This document shows positions 51,200 to 60,086 of a stretch of DNA of 64,000 nt, piece by piece. The stretch spans positions 62,001 to 126,000 of the forward strand of contig NZ_JOFV01000001.1 of assembly GCF_000718325.1 (NCBI RefSeq), in the 5' to 3' direction. This DNA comes from Oerskovia turbata. GTDB lineage: Bacteria > Actinomycetota > Actinomycetes > Actinomycetales > Cellulomonadaceae. The notes beneath the pieces were generated by a model, which was not told the DNA's origin, ran no database searches, and worked only from the letters and a program-made list of their open reading frames with translations. The number at the start of each line of letters is the position of its first letter. Within the stretch, counting starts at the first letter, position 1. The position numbers and the translations under genes were made by a program.

Positions 51200-53869
51200 A
51201 TGCACGTGAAACTCACCGGGCACCGCGCCCGGGTCGGCGCGGCCCTCGCGACCACGACGGCACTGCTCGCGACGATGCTCGTCGCGGCCGCCACATCGTC
51301 GGCCGCAGCCGCCGACTGCGCCCCGGCCTGGTCGGCGACGGCGACTTACACCAACGGCGCGACCGTCTCGAAGGACGGCGTGAACTACTCGGCGAAGTGG
51401 TGGACCCAGAACAACGTCCCCGGCGCCGAGGCGTCCGGCCCCTGGGCCTCCCAGGGGGCGTGCGGGACGACGGGTGGCACGACCGGCGGGACGACGGGTG
51501 GCACGACGGGTGGCACGACCGGCGGGACCACGGGTGGCACGACGGGTGGCACGACGGGTGGCGCGACCGGCGGGACCACGGGTGGCGCGACCGGCGGGAC
51601 CACGGGTGGCACCACGAACCCGGAGACCCCTGCGACGGGCCACGAGGCGTGCCGTCCGGACGGCATGTACAAGACCCCGGGCGTCGACGTGCCCTACTGC
51701 GACGTCTACGACTCGGCGGGCCGTGAGAAGCTCCCCAACGGGCTGGACCGCCGGGTGATCGGCTACTTCTCGAACTGGCGCACGGGGGCCAACGGTCAGC
51801 CGCGCTACCTCGCGAGCGACATCCCCTGGAACAAGCTGTCGCACATCAACTACGCGTTCGCGCACGTTGGCCCCGACAACAAGATCTCGGTCAACGCCCA
51901 GGCCGCGGGCAACGCGTCGACCGACATGACGTGGCCCGGGGTCGCCGGGGCCGAGATGGACCCGACCCTGTCCTACGCGGGGCACTTCAACCTGCTCGCC
52001 AAGTACAAGAAGGCGAACCCGGGCGTGAAGGTGATCCCCGCCGTCGGGGGCTGGGCCGAGACCGGTGGCTACTTCGACGCCGACGGCAAGCGCGTCGCGT
52101 CGGGCGGCTTCTACACGATGACCGAGTCCCAGGCGAAGATCGACACGTTCGCCGACTCGACGGTCGCTTTCATCCGTCAGTACGGGTTCGACGGCATCGA
52201 CATCGACTACGAGTACCCCACGTCCAACAAGGGCGCTGGCAACCCCGACGACTTCGCGTTCTCGGACGCCAAGCGCGGGCAGCACTTCCAGGGGTACGTG
52301 AACCTCCTCAAGACGCTCCGCGAGAAGCTCGACGAGGCGGGGGCCGAGGACGGCGAGTACTACATGCTGACGACCGCGACGCCGTCGTCCGGGTGGCTGC
52401 TGCGTGGCATGGAGGCCTTCCAGGTCGTCCAGTACCTCGACTACGTCAACCTCATGTCGTACGACCTGCACGGCGCATGGAACGAGCACGTCGGCGGCAA
52501 CTCGCCGCTGTTCGACGACGGCAAGGACCCCGAGCTCACGGCCGCCGGCGTGTACACCGCGTACAAGGGCATGGGCTATCTCAACGGCGACTGGGCCGCG
52601 CACTACTTCCGCGGCGCCATGCCTGCGGGCCGCGTGAACCTCGGTGTCGGCTTCTACACGCGCGGGTTCCAGGGCGTCCAGGGTGGCACCGACGGCATGG
52701 GCGGCAAGGCCGTCCCGCCCGCGGGCTTCACGTGCCCGGCGGGGACCAACGGCAAGTGCGGCTACGGCGCCGAGGGCGTCGACAACCTCTGGTTCGACTC
52801 CGACCCCATGGGCAACGCCGTCCCGGCAGGCGTGAACCCGATCTGGCACGTGCTGAACCTGCAGAAGGGGATCGCGGGCGACTACGCGGCGTCGTACAAG
52901 GTCCCGACGACCGTCTCGGGCTCGTACGTGCACCACTTCGACCCGGTCACCAAGAACGAGTGGTGGTGGAACGCGAGCAAGAAGGTCTTCCTGTCCGGTG
53001 ACACGACGCAGGCGATCGGCGCGAAGACGGACTACGTGGCCGACACGGGCCTCGGCGGCGTCATGATCTGGGAGCTCGCGGGCGACTACGGCTACAACCA
53101 GACGAAGGGCCAGTACGAGATCGGCCAGACCATGGTCGACCTCATGCACTCGAAGCTCAGCACGACGACCGCGTACGGCGCGACCAAGGCGAACGCCGAC
53201 CGGGTCATGCCGAAGCAGGCGATCGACATGAGCATCGACTACACGCAGTTCGCGCTCGGCGACAGCAACTACCCGATCAACCCCAAGGTCGTGTTCACCA
53301 ACAGGTCGAAGACCGCCATCCCGGCGGGCGCGACCATCTCGTTCCAGTACGGCACCACGGACACGGGCGAGATGAGCGACTGGTCGGGCATGAAGACGAC
53401 GACGACCACGCAGGGCCACACGGGTCCGAACGTCGGCGGCCTCCAGGGCGACTTCCACACCGCCGAGTTCACGGTGCCCCTCGGCGGGATCCCCGCGGGC
53501 GGGAGCATCACGAACCAGCTCAAGTGGACCATGCCGATCGCGCAGTTCTCCAACGTGATCGTGACGATCGGCGGGGCGTCCTACTCGACGACCTACGACT
53601 TCCCGCGTGGCGTCACCGTCGTCGAGCCGACGGGTGGGACCGGCGGCACCACGGGTGGCACGACCGGCGGCACCACGGGTGGTACGACGGGCGGGACCAC
53701 GGGCGGCACAGGTGTCTGCACCGCGACGGCCTGGTCCGCCACGGCGACGTACACCGGCGGCGCGCAGGTCAGCCACGCAGGGCGCACGTGGACGGCGAAG
53801 TACTGGAACCAGGGGGACACCCCGGGGGCTCAGCAGTGGGGGGCCTGGACCGACGGAGGTGCGTGCTGA
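51200..53869 (+). CDS. Large secreted GH18 chitinase with N- and C-terminal CBM5/12
   Basis: 889 residues. Signal peptide (LATTTALLATMLVAAATSSAAA, to about 38), CBM5/12 (about 39-88, CAPAWSATATYTNGATVS), Thr/Gly linker (about 89-140), GH18 domain (about 170-640) with VIGYFSNWRTG, the catalytic GFDGIDIDYEYP (acid Glu near 339) and GVMIWELAGDYGYN. A chitinase-associated Ig-like domain follows (about 650-810, PF06483-like, DMSIDYTQFALGDSNYPINP), then a second linker and a C-terminal CBM5/12 (840-889). It belongs to a different GH18 subgroup (DYEYP) from the other two (DWEWP), suggesting complementary action on chitin. Confidence 0.95.
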   Translation: MHVKLTGHRARVGAALATTTALLATMLVAAATSSAAAADCAPAWSATATYTNGATVSKDGVNYSAKWWTQNNVPGAEASGPWASQGACGTTGGTTGGTTGGTTGGTTGGTTGGTTGGTTGGATGGTTGGATGGTTGGTTNPETPATGHEACRPDGMYKTPGVDVPYCDVYDSAGREKLPNGLDRRVIGYFSNWRTGANGQPRYLASDIPWNKLSHINYAFAHVGPDNKISVNAQAAGNASTDMTWPGVAGAEMDPTLSYAGHFNLLAKYKKANPGVKVIPAVGGWAETGGYFDADGKRVASGGFYTMTESQAKIDTFADSTVAFIRQYGFDGIDIDYEYPTSNKGAGNPDDFAFSDAKRGQHFQGYVNLLKTLREKLDEAGAEDGEYYMLTTATPSSGWLLRGMEAFQVVQYLDYVNLMSYDLHGAWNEHVGGNSPLFDDGKDPELTAAGVYTAYKGMGYLNGDWAAHYFRGAMPAGRVNLGVGFYTRGFQGVQGGTDGMGGKAVPPAGFTCPAGTNGKCGYGAEGVDNLWFDSDPMGNAVPAGVNPIWHVLNLQKGIAGDYAASYKVPTTVSGSYVHHFDPVTKNEWWWNASKKVFLSGDTTQAIGAKTDYVADTGLGGVMIWELAGDYGYNQTKGQYEIGQTMVDLMHSKLSTTTAYGATKANADRVMPKQAIDMSIDYTQFALGDSNYPINPKVVFTNRSKTAIPAGATISFQYGTTDTGEMSDWSGMKTTTTTQGHTGPNVGGLQGDFHTAEFTVPLGGIPAGGSITNQLKWTMPIAQFSNVIVTIGGASYSTTYDFPRGVTVVEPTGGTGGTTGGTTGGTTGGTTGGTTGGTGVCTATAWSATATYTGGAQVSHAGRTWTAKYWNQGDTPGAQQWGAWTDGGAC
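51463..51617. repeat. 12-base tandem repeats, N-terminal linker of the third chitinase
   Basis: Twelve or so units of GGTGGCACGACG/GGCGGGACCACG coding for Thr-Thr-Gly-Gly, with Ala-Thr-Gly-Gly variants. Confidence 0.85.
53629..53713. repeat. 12-base tandem repeats, C-terminal linker of the third chitinase
   Basis: About seven units of GGCGGCACCACG-like sequence encoding the second Thr/Gly linker. Confidence 0.85.
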
Positions 53870-53889
53870 CGCCTCGTGACCACTGACCT

Positions 53890-53937
53890 CCGTGGGGTGG
53901 GCGGGCGGGCGCCTCGGCCGCCCGCCCGCCCCACGGA
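53890..53937. terminator. Hairpin terminator behind the third chitinase
   Basis: CCGTGGGG followed by a GGGCGGGCGGGCG run pairs with CGCCCGCCCGCC and CCCCACGG, with one bulged T and a short loop, about 20 bases after the stop. Confidence 0.75.
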
Positions 53938-53945
53938 CGTCGTCG

Positions 53946-53965
53946 GGTACGGGATTACCCGTACC
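53946..53965. promoter_or_regulatory. Palindrome upstream of the lipoprotein gene
   Basis: GGTACGGG-ATTA-CCCGTACC, perfect 8-bp arms, about 117 bases before the lipoprotein start; a shorter GGGATTCCC follows at about 53982. Possible operator; no regulator assigned. Confidence 0.45.
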
Positions 53966-54081
53966 TCCCCGGCAAGGATGTGGGATTCCCTCATCTCTCT
54001 TTCCGGCAGCCATCAGTAGCGTGAAATCGTCCGAGGCCCCGGCGCGACCCTCCCCAGTGGGTCACGTCGGGGCCGACCTAC

Positions 54082-54801
54082 ATGAGTGAGGCAGTACCCG
54101 TGCACCAGCACCGTGTGATCCTTTCTTCGGCCGCAGCAGCGGCGGATTCCCCGCAGGCCCGACGGCGTGGCGCCGCACGTGCGCGTCTGGTCCCGTTCGT
54201 CGGGGTCGTCCTGGGAGTGGGGCTCCTGGCCTCGGCGTGCTCCGGTGGTGGAGCGACGGACAAGGGCACCGCGAGCACCGACCCGTCCGGTTCCGGACCG
54301 GCGGCCGCCGACACCCACGACGAGCACGAGGGGCAGCACACGAACACCGTGGACGTCGGCCCCCTGGCTCTCTTCGCAGCCGACTACTGGTCGGTCGTGC
54401 AGCCCTCCGAGGGGCTCACGCAGGTGCGTGCGGGCGGGTGCCCCGAGTCGGAGGCGTGCCCGAGCTTCGACGTCCTGAACGGCGACCCGGTCGCCGACGT
54501 CGACACGACCCAGGCCTACGTCCCCGAGGGGGCCTTCTGCCCCGGGACCGGCAAGTTCACGGTCGGCGCGTCCACGGAGACGAGCAAGCTGGACGTCGAG
54601 ATCGACGGGCAGCCCGCGACCCTCACGCGCTTCGAGCTGAGCTGCGTCGACGCGTCGGGTGCCGAGCAGATGACGGTCGAGCAGATGCAGTGGTTCGTGC
54701 CGGACTCACCCAACGGGCCCACGCTCATCGCGGACCGCTGGGCCTTCGAGGGGCTCGAGCAGCGCCTCTACGCCGCGACGTGGGCGACCGCCTCGGCCTA
54801 G
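54082..54801 (+). CDS. Secreted lipoprotein, function unknown
   Basis: 239 residues from the ATG at 54082; a GTG at 54100 with GAGG upstream would shorten it by 6. The hydrophobic segment ends in the lipobox LLASAC (Cys at about residue 53), after an unusually long Arg-rich N-region. A His/Asp/Glu-rich spacer (DTHDEHEGQHTNTVDVG) might bind metal. The mature part holds three more cysteines in GGCPESEACPSF and AFCPGTG, and one in LSCVDAS. No family recognised. A perfect bidirectional terminator follows. Confidence 0.75.
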   Translation: MSEAVPVHQHRVILSSAAAAADSPQARRRGAARARLVPFVGVVLGVGLLASACSGGGATDKGTASTDPSGSGPAAADTHDEHEGQHTNTVDVGPLALFAADYWSVVQPSEGLTQVRAGGCPESEACPSFDVLNGDPVADVDTTQAYVPEGAFCPGTGKFTVGASTETSKLDVEIDGQPATLTRFELSCVDASGAEQMTVEQMQWFVPDSPNGPTLIADRWAFEGLEQRLYAATWATASA

Positions 54802-54848
54802 CGTTCGTGGTGCCGCGCGGAATGACCGGCGCGTGAGCTCCGCCGCAC

Positions 54849-54891
54849 AGCACGAAGGCCCCGGTGATCCTCACCGGGGCCTTCGTGCTGT
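54849..54891. terminator. Perfect bidirectional terminator
   Basis: Arms 54849-54868 and 54872-54891, perfectly complementary over 20 bp (core GCACGAAGGCCCCGGTGA), TCC loop. Placed between the convergent lipoprotein gene and the LAxTG surface protein gene. Confidence 0.9.
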
Positions 54892-54906
54892 ACGGGGCGC
54901 AGTCCG

Positions 54907-55608
54907 TCAGGCGTTGCTCTTGCGGCCACGACGCGCGACCAGCACGAGCCCGCCACCGACCAGCAGGAGCGCGGCGCCGACGCCGACGAACGTGCCGACC
55001 GTCGCGCCCGTCGCGGCGAGCCCGCTCTCCTCGGCGCCTGCCTTGTTGGAGACGGTCGTGGCCTTGCCCGGAGGCGTCGTCTTGCCCGGAGGGTTCGTGG
55101 CGCAGCTGGGGGTCGACGGCGGGTAGTCCACCGTGACCGTGGCCTCGGGGTTGACCTGGAAGAGGACGTCCACGGTCGGGCGGACCCAGCCGAAGGTGCC
55201 ACCCTCGACCCACTCGCCGTCCTCGAAGACCCAGCCGGGCCAGCCCGTGGGGTTGCCGGCGGCGTCCACCGTGGCTCCGGGCCACAGGACACGACCGGAG
55301 AGCGGCAGCCCGGCCTGGACGACGTTCGCGCCCGACGGGTTGAGCCACGTGATGGTGACGGTGTCGTTCGGGGTGCCCGTCACGTCGACGTCGTACTCGA
55401 GGTAGGGCACGTCGCCGTCGCACACGGGCTGGAGCACCGTGAGCTCGATCGTGGGGGGAGGCGTGGTGGGGACGTAGTCCCCGCTCGTCTCGGTCGGTTC
55501 GGGGGTGTCGACGGTGGCGGTCGCCGCGGGGCCGACGAGAGCCGTCGCGCCCACGAGCCCTGCGACGAGGAGCCCCCGCGCCCAGAGTGTGGTCCTTGAA
55601 GTGCTCAT
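54907..55608 (-). CDS. Surface protein with LAxTG sortase signal, paralogue of the 12.4-kb protein
   Basis: 233 residues. Signal peptide (LWARGLLVAGLVGATALVGPAATA). A single domain (about 60-165) from CDGDVPYLEYDVDVTG through ITWLNPSG, LSGRVLWPGATV, WPGWVFEDGEWVEG to FQVNPEATVTVDYPP, alignable with the C-terminal domain of the protein at 12405. A Pro/Lys/Thr spacer and the sorting signal LAATGATVG, a hydrophobic stretch and RRGRKSNA follow. Predicted to be covalently attached to the wall. Function unknown. Confidence 0.8.
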   Translation of the reverse strand: MSTSRTTLWARGLLVAGLVGATALVGPAATATVDTPEPTETSGDYVPTTPPPTIELTVLQPVCDGDVPYLEYDVDVTGTPNDTVTITWLNPSGANVVQAGLPLSGRVLWPGATVDAAGNPTGWPGWVFEDGEWVEGGTFGWVRPTVDVLFQVNPEATVTVDYPPSTPSCATNPPGKTTPPGKATTVSNKAGAEESGLAATGATVGTFVGVGAALLLVGGGLVLVARRGRKSNA

Positions 55609-55791
55609 GGCGTCTTCACCAGTCTTGGTCGTGGCGGTCGATGAACGGGAGGGTCGAAGCCTCGGCGTGCCTTCGTACCGTCACTGGACCCTGAACTTTT
55701 GAGGGTAGCGACTATCGGTCGCGATGTGGACGGTTGTCCGGGTGAAAAGACATTCCTGGGAAATCGTTGTCTCGCCGTGATTCTTCGGCGG

Positions 55792-57621
55792 TCATCCGCA
55801 GGCGGGGACCTCGAACGTCGTGAGCCCCGGCTGGTCGACGGTCGGGGTCGACCAGAGGTCGATCCACCGGGTGCCCGACGGGTCGCCGTCGCCCGTGGTC
55901 GCGACCGTGAACGTCACGCTCGTGCTCTGCCCCGGGGCGAGCTCTCGCGGGAGCGTCGCGACGGCCCGGCCCTGGTTCTCGACGACCTCGCTGCCCGTGA
56001 GCGTCCCGTCGGCCGTCACGTTCAGGATGCGCCCACCGCGGGGTGGGTACAGGAACAGGTCGGTGCGGATGTTCCCCGGCGGGGTCCCGGCGATCCCGCC
56101 ACCGGTCACGTACCAGGGCAGGTCGGTCGCGGCGTCTGCGGGGGCCGTCGACGTGAGGTCGACGCGGAAGGTGTCGGCGCGTCCTGACGCCGTGCACTGG
56201 CTCCCCTCGTGCGTCACGGCCGTGTCCAGGTAGTAGCTCATCTTGCCGGCGGTCGCGTCGTTGAAGAAGACGCCGACGGCGTCCGCGGCGCGCTCGGACG
56301 ACGAGATGTCCCCCGAGACGACGGTGTCGGCGAGCATCGACTGCTCGTCCTCGTGCCTCGACCACACCAGGGCGCGGTGCTCGCTCGTCGCACGCTGGAC
56401 CGCGCCGAGCAAGCTCTGCGGGTCCGTGTCGCCCGACAGCGCGGTGGTGAGGACCTGCGCGGCCACCGCGGCGAAGAACGTGTCCGTCTCGGGACCGGGC
56501 TCGAGCTCCGCATAGGCGTCGGAGAGCAGGACGTCGACCGCGTTGCCGGCGTCGATCGGCACGCCGGCGACGTCGATCGGGCCGGTGGCCTCGAGCAGGT
56601 ACGAGAGCGCGACGGGGTCGAGCGTCAGGACCCCGTCGACCCCCTGCCCCTTCGAGGCCTCCCACATCGCGGCGGCCAGGGGGGCTGCGGTGGGGAAGTC
56701 GGGCGTGTACACGGTGTCCTGGACGTAGACGGCCATGTTCGGGCCGAAGAGCTCCTCGTCGGCCGGGGCCAGGGGGGAGATGCCCTCCGGGAACGGGCCC
56801 ACGTCCTGCGTCGAGGCCTGGTCGAGCAGCGTGATGCGCCCCGCGTCGGTGCCGATCACGGCGAACGACCCGGGGATACCACCGGGGGAGCGGAGCTCGG
56901 CGCTGTTGAGCGCCATGACGAGGTACGTCCGTGGCCCGTCTGCCCCGAGCATCGCGGGCAGGAGCGTCGTCGCGCGGTCTGCGGTCGCCACGAGGCCCTC
57001 GAGCGTCCAGACCTTGTCCTGGAGGTCGGAGACCGGGCCGGCGAGCGCGTCCTGCAGCGCGGTCACGTCGATGTCGCCGACGCGCCCGACGACGGTCGAC
57101 ATGGTGTCGGCGGCCTCGGCGACCGCCGGCGCGGCCGCGGTGAGGGGGGCGAGGTCGACCGTCCCGCCCTGGACCTGGATCCCGCCCTCCGAGACGAGCG
57201 TCGCGGCCCCGGTGAGGGGAGGCAGGACGTCCTGCGTGATCTCGTCGACCGCCCAGGCCGCGGTCGAGAACGCGCTCACGTCGGCGCCGACGAACGGCAG
57301 ACGGCCAGCCACCCACCACAGGGGGCCGTCGGTGTGCCTGCGAGCGTCGGCCGTGAGGGGCTGGACCTCGGCCAGCGCGGCCTCCGCGGCGGCGCCGTCA
57401 CCGGCGCGCAGCGCCTCCTCGACCGCGGGCAGCCGGTCGATCGCGTCGGTCAAGGACGAGCGGGCGGCGAGCGCGTCGCGCACCAGGAGGCCCGCGCACA
57501 CCAGCAGACCGACCAGGACCAGGAAGATCGTGAGGACGATCCAGCCGGCGCGACGCCCCGTGCGACGCGGACGGCGCGAGGTCGGTGGCGTCGTCGGGCC
57601 TGCGTCGTCGGTGGCGCTCAT
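55792..57621 (-). CDS. DUF4012 membrane-anchored protein
   Basis: 609 residues from the ATG at 57621. Short cytoplasmic Arg-rich tail, one membrane helix (about 26-48, GWIVLTIFLVLVGLLVCAGLLV), then a large outer region with the DUF4012 pattern: GPRTYLVMALNSAELRSPGG in part, IPGSFAVIGTDAGRI, NMAVYVQDTVYTPDFPTAA and GVDGVLTLDPVALSYLLEATGPI. DUF4012 proteins often lie in polysaccharide gene clusters; none is adjacent here, so a cell-envelope role is only a guess. Divergent from the sigma-factor gene with a 117-base gap. Confidence 0.88.
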   Translation of the reverse strand: MSATDDAGPTTPPTSRRPRRTGRRAGWIVLTIFLVLVGLLVCAGLLVRDALAARSSLTDAIDRLPAVEEALRAGDGAAAEAALAEVQPLTADARRHTDGPLWWVAGRLPFVGADVSAFSTAAWAVDEITQDVLPPLTGAATLVSEGGIQVQGGTVDLAPLTAAAPAVAEAADTMSTVVGRVGDIDVTALQDALAGPVSDLQDKVWTLEGLVATADRATTLLPAMLGADGPRTYLVMALNSAELRSPGGIPGSFAVIGTDAGRITLLDQASTQDVGPFPEGISPLAPADEELFGPNMAVYVQDTVYTPDFPTAAPLAAAMWEASKGQGVDGVLTLDPVALSYLLEATGPIDVAGVPIDAGNAVDVLLSDAYAELEPGPETDTFFAAVAAQVLTTALSGDTDPQSLLGAVQRATSEHRALVWSRHEDEQSMLADTVVSGDISSSERAADAVGVFFNDATAGKMSYYLDTAVTHEGSQCTASGRADTFRVDLTSTAPADAATDLPWYVTGGGIAGTPPGNIRTDLFLYPPRGGRILNVTADGTLTGSEVVENQGRAVATLPRELAPGQSTSVTFTVATTGDGDPSGTRWIDLWSTPTVDQPGLTTFEVPACG

Positions 57622-57738
57622 GGCATCAGGGTAGAGGCATGATCGGAGCAGCACGCGCAGGCGCGGGCCGCGCGGGCCGACGGTGGTCCGCGGCGCTCCT
57701 GCAAGGATCGACGGTGCCACGACACAGGGAGGTTGACG

Positions 57739-58371
57739 ATGCCGGCCATCCCACCTGGAGCCTCAGTGACGCCCCCGACCCGCGACGACGCCTGGTTCGA
57801 GGCGCTCTTCACCGCGCACACGACCGCCGTCTACCGCTACTTCCGGCGCAGGCTCCCCGCAGGTGCGGGAGGCGCGGCCCCCGACACGGAGGACCTCACC
57901 GCCGAGGTCTTCGCGACGGCCTGGCGGCGCCGGGAGGACGTCCCCGAAGGAGCCGAGCTGCCGTGGCTCTACCGCACGGCCGGCTTCGTCCTCGCCAACC
58001 ACCGGCGCAAGATGCGCCCCGTCCTCGTGGCCGACGTGCCCGAGGAGGCCGACGACGTCGACCCGCAGTCCCTCGCGCTGTCCGACGACCACGTGCGCCG
58101 CGTGCTCGGCGTGCTCGCCCCGCGCGACCGGCGCATCCTGCTCCTCAACGCCTGGGACGGCCTCACGGGCGACCAGCTCGCGCAGGTGCTGGGCGTGAGC
58201 CGCGGCGGCGCGGACGCAGCCCTGTCCCGGGCGCGCTCCCGCCTGCGGGACGCCTGGGCTGCGCAGGCGCGCGCCGGCGACACGGGCGAGGTACCCGTCG
58301 CCCAGGTCCGCGCCCGCGCCGTCGTGCAGCCCGTACCTCCGTCGCGGCCCGTGCAAGAGACCGGGCCGTGA
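57739..58371 (+). CDS. ECF-type RNA polymerase sigma factor
   Basis: 210 residues from the ATG at 57739; GGGAGG is upstream. Region 2 at about 15-95 (WFEALFTAHTTAVYRYFRRRL, DTEDLTAEVFATAWRR, LPWLYRTAGFVLANHRR), region 4 at about 115-175 (LAPRDRRILLLNAWDGLTGDQLAQVLGVSRGGADAALSRARSRL in part). The C-terminal 35 residues are an Ala/Val/Pro tail. The next gene, 56 bases downstream, encodes a single-pass membrane protein that may be its regulator. Promoter specificity unknown. Confidence 0.9.
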   Translation: MPAIPPGASVTPPTRDDAWFEALFTAHTTAVYRYFRRRLPAGAGGAAPDTEDLTAEVFATAWRRREDVPEGAELPWLYRTAGFVLANHRRKMRPVLVADVPEEADDVDPQSLALSDDHVRRVLGVLAPRDRRILLLNAWDGLTGDQLAQVLGVSRGGADAALSRARSRLRDAWAAQARAGDTGEVPVAQVRARAVVQPVPPSRPVQETGP

Positions 58372-58427
58372 CGACACAGACGGGGTAGAGGATCCGGGCC
58401 CCCGGATCGACGAGCTGGAGGCTCCCG

Positions 58428-59900
58428 ATGAGCACCGACGACCAGGCCCCTGGAACCGCACCCGACGCCGGTCGGACCCCGGACGAGGCGTACGAGCGCG
58501 TCCGTGACGCGGACCCGGCCGCGACCGTGACCCCCGACCTCGCGGCCATCGCCGCGAGGGACGCGACCGTGCGGGCGCACCTGGGCGCCGCCGTGGCCCC
58601 CGTCACCGACGACGGGGGAGAGCACGCCCTCGCGACCGGAGCGACGCCGTCGGGCCAGGACGAGGACGGGCCCGACGAGCTCGCCGTGCACCGCGAGCGC
58701 AGGCGACGCCGCGTACCACTGGTCGGCGCCGTCGCGGCGGGTGTCGCGGGCGTCCTCGCGTTCGGCGTCGGCGGGTACGCGCTCGGGAGCGCGGGCGGCT
58801 CAGGAGGTGGGGCCTCGGTCGCGACCGCGGACGCGCCCATCACCCTCCAGGACTTCTCGGCGGGCAGCCAGGGGGGCGCACCCGAAGGGGTGACCATGGG
58901 AGCCGCCGACGCGAGGATGTCCAGCATGCCCGGTTTCTGGGGGCGGACCGTGTTCACGTCCGCAGGGCTCGGGACCGAGGGCACGTCGGCCCCCGCGTGG
59001 GCGTACGACGCCGCAGGCACCTTCTCGGCCGAGACAGCGGCGAAGGTCGCCGCGGCGCTGGGCGTCGCGGGAGAGCCGCGGCAGGAGTACGGGTCGTGGA
59101 CGGTCGGACCGAACGACGGGCAGGGGCCGACCGTGAGCCTCCAGCCCGACGGGACGACGAGCGTCTCGTTCAACGACCCGGGCAAGGACCCGTGGGCGTG
59201 CACGGTCGTCGCGACCCCCGGGAGCGACACGGCGACCACCGAGGAGATGGCGATCGACCCGCAGGCCGGGTGCGGTCAGCCGGACCTCGGGCCGGCGCCC
59301 TCGCCCGACGCCGCGATCGCGACGAGCAAGGACGTGCTCGGCTCGCTGGGCCTCGAACCGGCCGGCTACGAGTACGCGACCGAGTCGTACGACGACGCCG
59401 CCGCGATCCTCGCGGTCAGCGCGTCCCAGGTGGTCGACGGCCAGCGGACCGGGGTCGTGTGGAGCCTGACCTACTCGGGCGCGGGACTGTCGTCGCTCTA
59501 CGGGTCGCTCGCGCCGGCCGTGCCCATCGGCGACTACGACGTGGTGAGCCCCACCGCGGCCGTCGAACGCCTGGGCGACCCGCGCTTCGGGAGCCCGGGG
59601 GTCATCGCGTACGCGCGCGACGGGCACGCGATGACGATGCTGGAGGGGGCCACGACGGACGTCGCCCCGGTCGAGCCCGAGGTGCCGACCGTCCCGCCGA
59701 CCGTCGGCGAGGGCGCGGCCGTCTCGTGGCCCGTGGACGAGGTGACCATCACCTCGGCCCGCCTCGGCTGGGCCGTGCACCACCAGGCCGACGGCGGAGC
59801 GGTGCTCGTGCCGTCGTACGAGCTGAGCGACGCCGAGGGCAGCACGTGGTCGGTCATCGCGGTGGCCGACGACGAGCTGGACTTCTCCCCGGCCGGCTGA
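58428..59900 (+). CDS. Single-pass membrane protein paired with the ECF sigma factor
   Basis: 490 residues; ATG preceded by GGAGGCTCCCG. The cytoplasmic N-terminus (about 1-95) is acidic and has a short ARVRD-like helix; an Arg-rich stretch ERRRRRVPL precedes the membrane helix (about 97-120). The outer 370 residues have no recognised motif but repeated Trp/Gly-rich strands. Placement suggests an anti-sigma or sigma-regulating role; there is no zinc-binding HxxxCxxC. A 22-base repeat array follows the stop. Confidence 0.7.
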   Translation: MSTDDQAPGTAPDAGRTPDEAYERVRDADPAATVTPDLAAIAARDATVRAHLGAAVAPVTDDGGEHALATGATPSGQDEDGPDELAVHRERRRRRVPLVGAVAAGVAGVLAFGVGGYALGSAGGSGGGASVATADAPITLQDFSAGSQGGAPEGVTMGAADARMSSMPGFWGRTVFTSAGLGTEGTSAPAWAYDAAGTFSAETAAKVAAALGVAGEPRQEYGSWTVGPNDGQGPTVSLQPDGTTSVSFNDPGKDPWACTVVATPGSDTATTEEMAIDPQAGCGQPDLGPAPSPDAAIATSKDVLGSLGLEPAGYEYATESYDDAAAILAVSASQVVDGQRTGVVWSLTYSGAGLSSLYGSLAPAVPIGDYDVVSPTAAVERLGDPRFGSPGVIAYARDGHAMTMLEGATTDVAPVEPEVPTVPPTVGEGAAVSWPVDEVTITSARLGWAVHHQADGGAVLVPSYELSDAEGSTWSVIAVADDELDFSPAG

Positions 59901-59941
59901 CGCCCGGCCCGGCCCTGCCCCGCCCGGCCCTGCCCCGCCCC

Positions 59942-60086
59942 GCCGAGGGTGACGTCCCGCCCCGCCGAGGGTGACGTCCCGCCCCGCCGAGGGTGACGTA
60001 CCGGGGTGCCGAGGGTGACGTACCGGGGTGCCGAGGGTGACGTACCGGGGTGCCGAGGGTGACGTACCGGGGTGCCGAGGGTGACG
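59942..60086 (+). repeat. Seven-copy, 22-base tandem array of GCCGAGGGTGACG units
   Basis: GCCGAGGGTGACG starts at 59942, 59964, 59986, 60008, 60030, 60052 and 60074, exactly 22 bases apart each time. The 9-base linker is TCCCGCCCC after units 1-2, a hybrid around unit 3, and TACCGGGGT after units 3-6. The last unit forms the left arm of a terminator. The same 13-mer occurs as four inverted copies at 24817-24895. Confidence 0.9.

Noticed and set aside
50318..53713. CRISPR array in the chitinase region
   Set aside because: The 12-base units are in frame and code for Thr/Gly linkers; there are no unique spacers and no cas genes.
50954..54013. 1019-codon minus-strand open frame
   Set aside because: Antisense to the third chitinase, whose signal peptide, catalytic motif and modules are all intact on the plus strand.
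59942..60086. CRISPR array at the 22-base repeats
   Set aside because: The interval between cores is only 9 bases and itself repeated, not unique; no cas genes are present in the window.
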